Source: an uncultured Pelagibacteraceae bacterium
Lineage (GTDB): Bacteria; Pseudomonadota; Alphaproteobacteria; Pelagibacterales; Pelagibacteraceae
Assembly (NCBI GenBank): GCA_902561015.1
Contig: CACENB010000003.1
Coordinates: 1 to 64,000 of the forward strand
Length of the DNA stretch: 64,000 nucleotides
Direction of reading: 5' to 3'
The notes beneath the pieces are model-generated. The model did not search any database. It was not told where the DNA came from and worked only from the letters and a program-made list of their open reading frames with translations. Position numbers and translations under genes: made by a program. This document shows, in pieces, positions 18,509 to 26,856 of this stretch (positions are counted from its first letter, which is position 1; each line of letters opens with the position of its first letter).

Positions 18509-20113
18509 ATGTCTGAAAATTTAAAAATAAGTCCATACGGGTTTAGAGAATATGATGCCCGATGGTTGTATGAAAAAGATATAAATTTAGAGGGAATGAC
18601 GAATCTTGGAAAAGGATTCGGCTCTCAAATTATAAAACATACAAAAAAAATTAATCCAAGAGTAATAGTGGGTCATGATTATAGATCTTACAGTGAAGGA
18701 ATTAAGAAAGGATTTAAAAAGGGTCTTATTTCAACGGGATGTTATGTGGAAGATGTAGGATTATCATTGTCTCCAATGGTCTACTTTGCTCAATTTAATT
18801 TAAACTCTGATGCGGTTGCAATGATAACTGCCAGCCATAACGAGAATGGTTGGACTGGTGTAAAAATGGGTATTAAAAAGGGATTAACCCATGCACCAGA
18901 TGAGATGAAAGAATTAAAAGAGATTACATTGAATCAAAGTTTTTCGACAGGTAGTGGAAGTGAAAAACAAATAAACAATTTTCAACAAATATATAAAGAC
19001 GATTTAATAAAAAAAAATAAAATTAAAAAAAAGATAAAGGCTGTTGTTGCTTGTGGAAACGGTACTGCAGGTATTTTCGCACCTGATATTTTAAGGGGAA
19101 TAGGTTGTGACGTAATTGAATTAGACTGTAAATTAGACTGGACATTTCCGAAATATAATCCAAATCCAGAAGATCTAGAAATGCTTCACGAAATATCAAA
19201 ATTTGTAAAAGAAAATAATGCCGATATTGGTTTTGGTTTTGATGGTGATGGTGATAGATTAGGAGTGATAGATGATAAAGGAAATGAAATATTTTCAGAC
19301 AAAATTGGCCTTTTAATTGCAAGAAATCTTTCTAACACTCATAAAAATTCTAAATTCATTGTAGATGTCAAATCAACAGGTTTATATTCTAACGACAAAA
19401 TATTAAAAGATAATCAATGCCAAACGATTTATTGGAAGACAGGTCATTCCCATATCAAAAGAAAAGTTCATAATGAGAAAGCGCTAGCCGGTTTTGAGAA
19501 AAGCGGGCATTTCTTTTTTAATCAACCTCTAGGGTATGGATATGATGATGGTATTAACTCAGCTATCCAAGTATGCCACTTACTTGATAACGATAATAGA
19601 AAAATTAGTGAAATAATGGATGAGTTACCAAAAACATTTCAATCACCTACAATGGCTCCATTTTGCAAAGATAATGAAAAATATGAGGTGGTAAATCAGC
19701 TTGTAAAGGAAATCGAAAATATAAAAAATAATAAAACAAAAATCGACCAACAAGAAATAACAGAAATTATTACTGTAAATGGAGTAAGATTTTCATTTAA
19801 TGATGGGTCCTGGGGCTTAATTAGAGCTTCATCAAATAAACCTTCGCTAGTGGTTGTTACTGAGAGCCCAACCTCTGATGAGAGAAAAAAAAGATATTTG
19901 AATTTATTGATAAATTATTACAAAAAACTGGTAAAATTGGAGAATACGACCAAAAAATATAATCTTCCTCAAATCTATTTATCAACAACTAATAAATTCA
20001 ATTATTACGAGTTTTGTGTTTTTTTAAGAATCAAATATAGTTTTATTAAGGGTGGCAGAGGGAGACTGAAACCACCCTTGCCCCATCTTTTAAGCAGAAT
20101 TAAATACTGTTAA
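18509..20113 (+). CDS. manB: Phosphomannomutase/phosphoglucomutase with apparent 3' frameshift
   Basis: The alpha-D-phosphohexomutase fold is clear: AMITASHNENGWTG carries the phosphoserine, GFDGDGDRLG the metal-binding loop, GEKSG-like GFEKSGH the sugar-binding loop, and RASSNKPSLVVVTES the phosphate-binding domain 4. It interconverts hexose 6- and 1-phosphates for nucleotide-sugar synthesis. After SDERKK (a run of eight A at 19885-19892) the reading frame gives an unlikely tail ending at 20113. Adding one A restores a natural ending, IFEFIDKLLQKTGKIGEYDQ..., with a stop at 19960-19962. So the last ~75 residues of the 534-residue ORF are probably not native. Mannose versus glucose specificity is not decidable here. 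Confidence 0.85.
   Translation: MSENLKISPYGFREYDARWLYEKDINLEGMTNLGKGFGSQIIKHTKKINPRVIVGHDYRSYSEGIKKGFKKGLISTGCYVEDVGLSLSPMVYFAQFNLNSDAVAMITASHNENGWTGVKMGIKKGLTHAPDEMKELKEITLNQSFSTGSGSEKQINNFQQIYKDDLIKKNKIKKKIKAVVACGNGTAGIFAPDILRGIGCDVIELDCKLDWTFPKYNPNPEDLEMLHEISKFVKENNADIGFGFDGDGDRLGVIDDKGNEIFSDKIGLLIARNLSNTHKNSKFIVDVKSTGLYSNDKILKDNQCQTIYWKTGHSHIKRKVHNEKALAGFEKSGHFFFNQPLGYGYDDGINSAIQVCHLLDNDNRKISEIMDELPKTFQSPTMAPFCKDNEKYEVVNQLVKEIENIKNNKTKIDQQEITEIITVNGVRFSFNDGSWGLIRASSNKPSLVVVTESPTSDERKKRYLNLLINYYKKLVKLENTTKKYNLPQIYLSTTNKFNYYEFCVFLRIKYSFIKGGRGRLKPPLPHLLSRIKYC
20048..20079 (+). other. GC-rich hairpin, possible structured RNA element
   Basis: AAGGGTGG (20048-20055) pairs perfectly with CCACCCTT (20072-20079) around a 16-nt purine-rich loop, in a region that is otherwise very AT-rich. 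It lies in what becomes the intergenic space once the phosphohexomutase frameshift is corrected, 34 nt before the DUF2061 start. There is no T-run after the 3' arm (TTGCCCCATC follows), so it is not a standard terminator. The loop/stem GGCA (20054-20057) could instead pair with TGCC just 3' of the hairpin, so alternative or pseudoknotted folding is possible. I do not recognise a known riboswitch class. Confidence 0.4.
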
Positions 20114-20326
20114 ATGGCAGACAAAAAAATAAGGTCAGTTGCAAAAACTTTTTCTTGGAGATTTCTTATATTTGTATACTGGATGCTGTTTGGATATATT
20201 TTTACAGGTTCTTTTAAAGTTGCGGGAATATTAGGAATTGGATCGATAATACCACTTTTTTTCTATTATTTTCACGAAAGGATTTGGAACAAGATTAAAT
20301 GGGGCACTGATCAAGATAAATTTTAA
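20114..20326 (+). CDS. DUF2061 small membrane protein
   Basis: 70 residues beginning MADKKIRSVAKTFSWRF, the typical DUF2061 opening, then two hydrophobic segments (about residues 18-35 and 37-54) and a short basic cytoplasmic end with HERIWNKIKWG. The domain is sometimes fused to APS kinase in other bacteria, hinting at a link with sulfate/sulfite handling, but the function is unknown. Its stop TAA overlaps the stop of the convergent TauE/SafE-type gene within a shared TTAA at 20323-20326. It starts immediately after the ORF-track end of the phosphohexomutase; after frameshift correction it has ~150 nt of upstream leader containing the GC-rich hairpin. Confidence 0.8.
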   Translation: MADKKIRSVAKTFSWRFLIFVYWMLFGYIFTGSFKVAGILGIGSIIPLFFYYFHERIWNKIKWGTDQDKF

Positions 20327-21159
20327 CTAATATTCAGATACTCAATAAATGATCTAATAGACACTATAATTAAGAAAGTTCCGAAAATTTTACTCAATAA
20401 TTTTTTATCAATTCGATAAACTGCTTTTGCGCCTATACGAGCCATGACTGTTGTTACTGGTACAAAAACTAGAAAACCCAATAAATTTATGTAACCAATA
20501 CTAAAAGGAGTACTAACATTATCAATTATTTTACCCCCTAAAATCATTGTTATACTACCACTCAAAGCAATCAAAAAACCTATTGCAGCGGCTGTTCCAA
20601 TGGATTTTCTAATATCATAACCAAATGTTCTCATAAAAGGCACCATTAATGAACCACCACCAATTCCAAGAGGCACTGAAATGAAGCCTATTACAATCCC
20701 AGAAATATTTTTTACTAAATCAGAAATCTCTTTTGGATTTTCAAGAAGTTTTTCTCTCAAAAAAATAAAAAATAAACCTACAATAAACGCAAATATAGAA
20801 AAGAATAAAACTAACGCTGCCGTTTTCAAGTTCACAGCTAAAAAAGTTCCAGCAATTACTCCAAATAAAATAAAAATACCAAATGATTTTACCATTTTAA
20901 AATCTACTGCATCATATTCCATATGTGTTTTGGTAGAAATAATAGAAGTTGGAATTATTATTGCTAAGGAAGTACCAACTGACAAATGCATTCTTGTTAT
21001 AATATCAAAATCTAAAACTGTGAAAGCATAGTATAAAGCAGGAACCATAATTATTCCTCCACCAACACCTAGTAAGCCAGCTAAAAAACCTGCGACTGCT
21101 GCAGCAACACCTAAGACAAATAGTAAGTTTATTAATTCACCTAAATCTATTATTTCCAT
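20323..21159 (-). CDS. TauE/SafE (TSUP) family permease, probable sulfite/organosulfur exporter
   Basis: 278 residues with about eight hydrophobic segments arranged as two homologous halves, each opening with a glycine-rich stretch: AGFLAGLLGVGGGIIMVPAL near residue 20 and SVPLGIGGGSLMVPFM near residue 160. This pair is the TSUP (TauE/SafE, DUF81) signature. Family members export sulfite, sulfoacetate or related anions. An export role would suit the organosulfonate genes at 55-64 kb, whose expected product includes sulfite, but the distance makes this an inference. Its start codon abuts the dusA stop (shared base 21159), so it is probably in the dctPQM-dusA transcript. Confidence 0.8.
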   Translation of the reverse strand: MEIIDLGELINLLFVLGVAAAVAGFLAGLLGVGGGIIMVPALYYAFTVLDFDIITRMHLSVGTSLAIIIPTSIISTKTHMEYDAVDFKMVKSFGIFILFGVIAGTFLAVNLKTAALVLFFSIFAFIVGLFFIFLREKLLENPKEISDLVKNISGIVIGFISVPLGIGGGSLMVPFMRTFGYDIRKSIGTAAAIGFLIALSGSITMILGGKIIDNVSTPFSIGYINLLGFLVFVPVTTVMARIGAKAVYRIDKKLLSKIFGTFLIIVSIRSFIEYLNIS

Positions 21160-22163
21160 TACTGACTTGTTTGATTTGCTTTTTCATTATTTTGAACAAT
21201 AGTCATAATATGTTTTGCTTTTTGAAAATCAGAGTCTCTAGCCATCATGTTATCACTTAAATACCTTTTCCATTCTTTAGATCCAACTTGACCATGATAT
21301 AGTCCAACTGTGTGTCTCATTATGTGATTAACTTTGGTACCCTCTTTAACTTCTTTATCTATATACTCTAAAAGTTTTTGAACAACTTCTTCTCTTGTAG
21401 GGTTATTGTCGACATTAAAAATTTCTTTTTCTATTTCCACGAGAGAATATGGGTTTTGATAAATAGATCTGCCAATCATTACACCGTCGCAATAATTTAA
21501 ATGATCTTTTATTTCACTTACTTTGGTTATGCCTCCATTAATTATAATTTCTAAATTTGGATTTTCTTTTTTAATTTTGTAAACCATATCGTAGTTTAAC
21601 TTTGGAATATTCAAATTTTGTTTTGGAGATAATCCACTTAGCATTGCTTTTCTTGCATGCAAAATAAACGTCTTCGCTCCTGCATCTCTCATTTGTCTAA
21701 TAAAATTATTTAGATAATCAAAATCTTCTACATCATCAAAACCAATACGTGTTTTAGCAGTCACTGGAATTTTACAAGCATTTACCATTGCGTGTATACA
21801 CTCAGCTACTAACTCTGGTTCTTTCATTAAACAAGCGCCAAATTTATTCTTTTGAACTTTTTTACTAGGACATCCAAGGTTGATATTTATTTCATCATAC
21901 CCCATGTCTTCTCCAATTTTAGCAACTTCTGCTAATTCATCTTTATTGGAACCACCAACTTGTAAAGCAAGAGGTTTTTCCTCCTGACTAAAAGACAAGA
22001 TTTTTTTTCTATCACCGTGAATTGCTGATTTTGTAGCTACCATTTCAGTATAGAGCATTACATTTTTGCTCATCAGTCTTAAGAAGAAACGATCATGTCT
22101 ATCAGTGCAATCCATCATTGGAGCAACTGATATTTTTCTATTTATTTCTTTTTTAGAATCCAA
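21159..22163 (-). CDS. dusA: tRNA-dihydrouridine synthase A
   Basis: 334 residues. N-terminal ISVAPMMDCTDRHDRFFLRL and TEMV are DusA-specific, INLGCPSKKVQKNKFGACLM carries the catalytic Cys and FMN contacts, and INGGI and DGVMIGRSIYQNPY complete the FMN phosphate site. It reduces uridines in the tRNA D-loop (positions 20/20a) using NADPH. The start lies inside the end of dctM with an 11-nt overlap, an odd operon partner for a TRAP transporter and best explained by genome compaction. About 80 C-terminal residues form the expected helical RNA-binding domain. Confidence 0.95.
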   Translation of the reverse strand: MDSKKEINRKISVAPMMDCTDRHDRFFLRLMSKNVMLYTEMVATKSAIHGDRKKILSFSQEEKPLALQVGGSNKDELAEVAKIGEDMGYDEININLGCPSKKVQKNKFGACLMKEPELVAECIHAMVNACKIPVTAKTRIGFDDVEDFDYLNNFIRQMRDAGAKTFILHARKAMLSGLSPKQNLNIPKLNYDMVYKIKKENPNLEIIINGGITKVSEIKDHLNYCDGVMIGRSIYQNPYSLVEIEKEIFNVDNNPTREEVVQKLLEYIDKEVKEGTKVNHIMRHTVGLYHGQVGSKEWKRYLSDNMMARDSDFQKAKHIMTIVQNNEKANQTSQ

Positions 22164-23484
22164 GGTCTTTACCCATTATTTTATCAGGTAACCATGTAAC
22201 AATCTCAGGAAAAATACATAAAATTACTATAGCTAAAGCCATAATTATCATGAATGGTATAGACCCTTTTAAAATTTCTGACAAACTAACGTCTGGGGTA
22301 ATTCCTTTTATAATATAAAGATTTAGTCCAACTGGCGGTGTAATTAAGCCAATCTCCATATTGATTGTAAATACTATTGCAAACCAATACGGATCAAATC
22401 CTAAAGTGGTGATTACTGGCAATAATATAGCTGAGGTCATTACAATAACTGCAACTGGCGGTAAAAAGAAACCAGCTATTAAAAGAAATATATTTATTAA
22501 AATGAACACAACCCATTTGTTTGAACTTAATTCAACCATGCTCTGTGCTAAAGACTGGGTTACATAGAGTTGTGAGAGAGTAAAAGCAAAAAGATATGAT
22601 GCAGCAATGATAAACATTATCATCACACTTTCTTTCATTGAAACTTTAACAATGTTCCAAATTTTGCTTGGTTGATAAATTTTATAAACTACCGCAATCA
22701 ATACAAAAACTAAGAATGCTCCTACTCCAGATGCCTCAGATGGTGTTGCAACACCTCCATAAAGAACATACAAAACACCTGCAATAATAGCTAAGAAAGG
22801 AAGAATTCTTGGTAATACTTCAAGTTTTTCTTTTAAAGTTGGTCTCACTCTATTTCTTAGAGCTTTTGCAGCATCTTTATCAATAAAATAACTGTGAATA
22901 AGAGCCCAAATTGCAAACATACCCGCTAACATGAATCCAGGTACAAGACCGCATAAAAATAATCTACCAATTGATGTACCTGTTGCAATTCCATAAACAA
23001 TTAAAACAATACTGGGAGGTATTAAAACTCCTAAGGTTCCTCCAGCTGCAATAGTTCCTGTTGCGATTTGGTCGGAATACCCTCTTTTTCTCATTTCAGG
23101 TATTCCCATTGTTCCAATTGCTGCACAAGTTGCAGGGCTCGATCCACTTAAAGCGGCAAAAATTGAACAAGCACCAATATTAGAAATTACTAATCCACCT
23201 GGTACTCTCCAAAGCCATCTATCCAAACCTGTATATAAATCTTTTCCTGCAGGAGAATTAGCGACAGCCATTCCCATTAAAATAAACATCGGTATGGAAA
23301 GTAAAACAAAAGAATTTAATCCTGCAAAAAATGTTTCAGCAAATACGTCAAGCATTTGAAATCCCTCAAATGTAACTAACAAAGCAATCGAAACAAAACT
23401 CAAACCAAAAGCAATTGGAATTCCAGAAAAAAGTACTAATAAAGTAAAAACTGCAACAATTAATGCTATAATCAGTGGATCCAT
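22153..23484 (-). CDS. dctM: TRAP transporter large permease (DctM type)
   Basis: 443 residues with about twelve hydrophobic segments and the family signatures: GIPIAFGLSF near the N-terminus, IGACSIFAALSGSSPATCAAIG, GYSDQIATGTIAAGGTLGVLIPPSI and, in the second half, INMEIGLITPPVGLNLYIIKG. It is the sodium-driven membrane subunit that moves substrate delivered by DctP. dctQ precedes it with no gap (stop 23485, start 23484). The substrate cannot be read from the permease; DctM families carry C4-dicarboxylates, keto acids, sialic acid, ectoine and sulfonates among others. Confidence 0.93.
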   Translation of the reverse strand: MDPLIIALIVAVFTLLVLFSGIPIAFGLSFVSIALLVTFEGFQMLDVFAETFFAGLNSFVLLSIPMFILMGMAVANSPAGKDLYTGLDRWLWRVPGGLVISNIGACSIFAALSGSSPATCAAIGTMGIPEMRKRGYSDQIATGTIAAGGTLGVLIPPSIVLIVYGIATGTSIGRLFLCGLVPGFMLAGMFAIWALIHSYFIDKDAAKALRNRVRPTLKEKLEVLPRILPFLAIIAGVLYVLYGGVATPSEASGVGAFLVFVLIAVVYKIYQPSKIWNIVKVSMKESVMIMFIIAASYLFAFTLSQLYVTQSLAQSMVELSSNKWVVFILINIFLLIAGFFLPPVAVIVMTSAILLPVITTLGFDPYWFAIVFTINMEIGLITPPVGLNLYIIKGITPDVSLSEILKGSIPFMIIMALAIVILCIFPEIVTWLPDKIMGKDLGF

Positions 23485-23979
23485 TTATTTAAAATCCTTG
23501 TCATCAGTTAATTTTATAATTTCTGCAATATACTGTAATATCATTAACAAAGCCCCCAACATCATTGATGAATATGGTATCCACAGTGGTGGATCCCAAA
23601 CTGTTCCTGTTGAATAATTTTTAGTAAATGCTTCCTCAAACATTAAAAATCCAAAATAAAATAAAATTAAGAAAAAAAGTAAACTTATTGATGATGTAAA
23701 AATTTTTAATCTAATTATATTTTTTTTTGATAGAAAGTCATAAATCCATTCCATACTAACATGAGCTTTTTCACTTAAAACGTATACACTTCCTATGAAA
23801 GTTGAAGCTACCAATAACATGGTGACAAGTTCTGTCTGCCATGTAATTGCTCTTTGAAAAAAATATCTTTCAAAAACAAGCTCAACGATTACCAAAATTG
23901 ATAAAAGCAATGCCAATACAGCAAAAGCACCGCATGCCTTAGCTATATGGTCACAAAGTTGTAGATATTTTTTTTTCAT
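23485..23979 (-). CDS. dctQ: TRAP transporter small permease (DctQ type)
   Basis: 164 residues with four hydrophobic segments (about 15-35, 49-70, 90-112, 130-150). WQTELVTMLLVASTFIGSVYVLSEKAHVSMEW is the usual DctQ core region, here noted only in part: the WQTEL, FIGS and HVSMEW positions. It pairs with DctM in the inner membrane. The start ATG directly follows a T-run at the foot of a strong hairpin, and the only purine-rich ribosome site (AGGGG) is inside the 3' arm of that hairpin, so translation may be reduced or controlled. Confidence 0.9.
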   Translation of the reverse strand: MKKKYLQLCDHIAKACGAFAVLALLLSILVIVELVFERYFFQRAITWQTELVTMLLVASTFIGSVYVLSEKAHVSMEWIYDFLSKKNIIRLKIFTSSISLLFFLILFYFGFLMFEEAFTKNYSTGTVWDPPLWIPYSSMMLGALLMILQYIAEIIKLTDDKDFK

Positions 23980-24015
23980 AAAAAAACCCCTATTTAATAA
24001 GAATAAATAGGGGTT
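23980..24015 (-). terminator. Intrinsic terminator/attenuator between dctP and dctQM
   Basis: Read on the minus strand, AACCCCTATTTA (24015-24004) pairs perfectly with TAAATAGGGGTT (23996-23985) around a 7-nt loop, followed at once by a run of seven T. This is a classical rho-independent terminator. It sits 14 nt after the dctP stop and immediately before the dctQ start, so it should let binding-protein mRNA exceed permease mRNA. The AGGGG of the 3' arm is also the best ribosome site for dctQ. Confidence 0.85.
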
Positions 24016-24029
24016 CTTTATATATTATT

Positions 24030-25040
24030 TTATTTAACTGCTAAAGCCATTTCCATCAGCTTATCGCCACCTGGAACTTTATCAGCAAATGCTTTATGAG
24101 AAGATTTTTTCGCAATCTCTACCCATGCAGCATGGTCTTTTGCATCCATGTATACCAATTTTACACCAGCAGCTTTATAAGCATCTTCAAACTTTTTATC
24201 TAAGTTTTCAACTTGAGCTGTCATGTATTTCTCAGCAACTTTACCAGCTTTCATTAAAGCTTTTTGTTGCTTAGAACTTAAAGCATCATAAGACTTTTTT
24301 GACATTAAGATTGGTTCGTACATAAACCATAGACCAAATTTTCCTGGAGGAGTTGCACATGAAACTTGTTCATAAATTTTGTAACTTACAAAACTTCCTG
24401 AACTAGTGTTGGCACCTGTTAATACACCAGTTTGTAAACCTGTGTAAATTTCAGATGATGGCATACTTTGTATACCAGCTCCTGCTGCTTCTAACATTTG
24501 GTTAAATGCTTTACCTGCAGCTCTCATAACTTGACCTTTTGCATCGCTAGGATTTTTGATACATTTTGTTTTTGAAGCAAAACCACCTCCCAACCAAGCA
24601 TCAGATAAAACTACAACACCAGCATCATTAATGATTTTTTTGATCTCAGTCATCATTGGACCTTTATTAAATCTCAATGCATGGTCATGATTTTTGACTG
24701 TTCCTGGCATTAGAGTTGCGTCAAACTCTGGGTGGAATTTAGATGCATACGCTAATGGAAAAGCAGAAATGTCTAACTGACCTGTTGTCATTGGTTTCCA
24801 CTGTTCTTTTGGTTTGTATAATGATTTAGCTGGATAAATTCTTATATCTATTCCAACATTTGCTTTTTTGACTTCGTCAGCAATGATTTGCACCATTTCA
24901 TGACGCGGGTCAAAAGATCCATCAGCTCTCGGTGTTCCTGGCCATTGGTGACTTGCTTTTAAAGTTACAGCAAAAGCAGAACCAATAGTTGTGAAAACGA
25001 AAACTAATGAAGTTAAGTATAAAGATATTTTTTTTAACAT
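24030..25040 (-). CDS. dctP: TRAP transporter substrate-binding protein (DctP type)
   Basis: About 336 residues. The ORF track starts 21 codons too early; the ATG at 25040 has GAGGG eight bases upstream and begins a clean signal peptide, MLKKISLYLTSLVFVFTTIG..AFA. The mature protein shows the DctP family layout: ASHQWPG at the N-terminus, IRIYPAKSLYKPKEQW, MTTGQLDISAF, RAAGKAFNQML, and PSSEIYTGLQTGVLTGAN, the conserved Arg region that binds a substrate carboxylate. It delivers an organic anion to DctQM. The region 25041-25136 separates it from the divergent CoA transferase. The substrate is unknown; an organic acid that is activated with CoA is suggested by the neighbour. Confidence 0.92.
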   Translation of the reverse strand: MLKKISLYLTSLVFVFTTIGSAFAVTLKASHQWPGTPRADGSFDPRHEMVQIIADEVKKANVGIDIRIYPAKSLYKPKEQWKPMTTGQLDISAFPLAYASKFHPEFDATLMPGTVKNHDHALRFNKGPMMTEIKKIINDAGVVVLSDAWLGGGFASKTKCIKNPSDAKGQVMRAAGKAFNQMLEAAGAGIQSMPSSEIYTGLQTGVLTGANTSSGSFVSYKIYEQVSCATPPGKFGLWFMYEPILMSKKSYDALSSKQQKALMKAGKVAEKYMTAQVENLDKKFEDAYKAAGVKLVYMDAKDHAAWVEIAKKSSHKAFADKVPGGDKLMEMALAVK

Positions 25041-25136
25041 TATTTTTCCCTCTATTGTTATTTTTAATAATTCAATTAAAGTGAACTTATTAATAAGAGT
25101 CAAGTCGGTAAAAGCACTTAATATAAAACTATATTT

Positions 25137-26282
25137 ATGGATGGACCTTTAAAAAACCTTTTAGTTGTTGATTTAACGAGAGTATTAGTTGGGCCTTATT
25201 GCACAATGATATTATCAGATTTAGGTGCAAGGGTGATAAAAGTTGAAGCTCCAGAAATCGGAGATGACTCAAGAAATTTTGGACCATTTATAAAAGATTA
25301 CTCTGCTTATTTTATGTCTTTAAATAGGGGTAAAGAAAGTATTGCTCTCAATTTAAAAAATGCAGAGGATAAAAAAATTTTTGATAAAATTTTATCTAAA
25401 GCAGATATTTTAGTCGAAAATTTTAAACCAGGAACTTTAGAAAAATGGGGTTATGGCTGGAAGGATGTGTCCAAAAAATATCCCAAACTAATTTATGCTT
25501 CAGCTTCAGGATTTGGTCAAACAGGTCCACTTAAAGAGTTACCAGCTTACGACATGGTAGTACAAGGTATGGGAGGATTGATGAGTGTAACTGGTCAACC
25601 AAATTCTGAACCTACAAGAGTTGGAACATCTATAGGAGATATAACTGCAGGACTTTTTACTACTATTGGAATTAACGCTGCTCTTTACGATAGACAAAAA
25701 ACTGGCAAAGGAATGTACATAGATGTATCGATGCTTGATTGTCAAATAGCTATTCTAGAAAATGCTATCGCACGATATCTCTCAAAGAATGAAATTCCAA
25801 AACCGATGGGATCACGTCATCCATCAATTGCTCCATTTGAAGCCTTCAAGACAAAAGATAGTTATATAATAATTGCAGCAGGCAATGATAAATTATTTGA
25901 AAAACTATGCAATGTCTTAAAAATAAGTGAAGTAAATCAAAATCCAAAATTTTCAAATAATTCATCTAGAGCTAAAAATATGGACGAGCTTAAAAAAATT
26001 TTAGAAGATAAATTATTTGCCAAAAAAACTGATGAGTGGGTTAAAGAAATGGAAAAAGATAAAATTCCATGTGGTCCAATTTTTAATATAAAAGAGGCTG
26101 TTGAAAATCCTCAGATAGAGTCAAGAAACATGATCGTAAAAGCTTTTCATAAAGTTGTGGGGGATTTCAAATTAGCTGGAAACCCAATCAAAATGTCATC
26201 ATATAAGGATGAAAAGACTAGAGGTGATATTCCTGATTTGGATGAGCATCGACAAAAAATTTTAGAAGAATTTAATAATTAA
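25137..26282 (+). CDS. CaiB/BaiF family (class III) CoA transferase
   Basis: 381 residues. [30 protein letters not shown] is the CoA-transferase family III opening (cited in part), [14 protein letters not shown] and [12 protein letters not shown] follow, and the [12 protein letters not shown] segment carries the aspartate that forms the acyl-enzyme anhydride in formyl-CoA transferase. It moves CoA between carboxylic acids. It diverges from dctP across a 96-nt gap and may activate the acid imported by the TRAP system, although no sequence feature fixes the substrate. Its TAA overlaps the stop of convergent rpoZ in a shared TTAA. Confidence 0.88.
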   Translation: MDGPLKNLLVVDLTRVLVGPYCTMILSDLGARVIKVEAPEIGDDSRNFGPFIKDYSAYFMSLNRGKESIALNLKNAEDKKIFDKILSKADILVENFKPGTLEKWGYGWKDVSKKYPKLIYASASGFGQTGPLKELPAYDMVVQGMGGLMSVTGQPNSEPTRVGTSIGDITAGLFTTIGINAALYDRQKTGKGMYIDVSMLDCQIAILENAIARYLSKNEIPKPMGSRHPSIAPFEAFKTKDSYIIIAAGNDKLFEKLCNVLKISEVNQNPKFSNNSSRAKNMDELKKILEDKLFAKKTDEWVKEMEKDKIPCGPIFNIKEAVENPQIESRNMIVKAFHKVVGDFKLAGNPIKMSSYKDEKTRGDIPDLDEHRQKILEEFNN

Positions 26283-26812
26283 TTATTTTCTTCAGAAGAC
26301 TCTGCATCTTGTTGACTTACCTGTTCCTCTGCTTCTGAAACTTCATCAAGAGAAACATCATCAGAGTCGCTCTCCGTTTCCTCTGATGGTTGAGAGTCTA
26401 CGTCAGGACTAGCTGTTTGAGATAGTTCGGCTAAATCATCTTTTGAAACTTGAATTTTTTCTGGAGCTTTTCTGGCTCTTTTTGATGGTAATATAGGAGC
26501 ACCACTTTTTGAAATTTCACCTTTGTATAAACTTTCAAAATCATCACCTACATCTTCATCATCTTCCGTTCCATCATCAACTTGCTCTACATGTTTTCTT
26601 AATTTATAGATTGCGCTTTCACTTAAATCTGAAACTTTAATTTTTTCTTCAGCTATTTCTCTGAGTGATATGACTGTATTTTTATCATTATCTCTATCTA
26701 AAGTTGGCTCAATACCAGAGTTCAATTGAGTTGCTCTTTCTTTTGCAACTAAAACAAGCTCATAGGGACTTTCAACTTTATCGATACAATCTTCAACGGT
26801 AACTCTAGCCAT
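26279..26812 (-). CDS. rpoZ: RNA polymerase omega subunit with long acidic tail
   Basis: 177 residues. [27 protein letters not shown] and the later [14 protein letters not shown] are the omega hallmarks and occupy roughly the first 75 residues. The remaining ~100 residues are low-complexity and strongly acidic (runs such as [15 protein letters not shown] and repeated SEE/DSDD) with one short basic stretch ([11 protein letters not shown]). The E. coli protein has 91 residues, so the tail roughly doubles the length. Omega chaperones beta' assembly and helps ppGpp sensing. The tail is probably disordered. It is convergent with the CoA transferase and downstream of an MFS gene transcribed the same way. 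Confidence 0.93.
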   Translation of the reverse strand: MARVTVEDCIDKVESPYELVLVAKERATQLNSGIEPTLDRDNDKNTVISLREIAEEKIKVSDLSESAIYKLRKHVEQVDDGTEDDEDVGDDFESLYKGEISKSGAPILPSKRARKAPEKIQVSKDDLAELSQTASPDVDSQPSEETESDSDDVSLDEVSEAEEQVSQQDAESSEENN

Positions 26813-26856
26813 GCGCAGTATCTATACAGTGACTAAAAAAAAATCAAGGAGATTTT

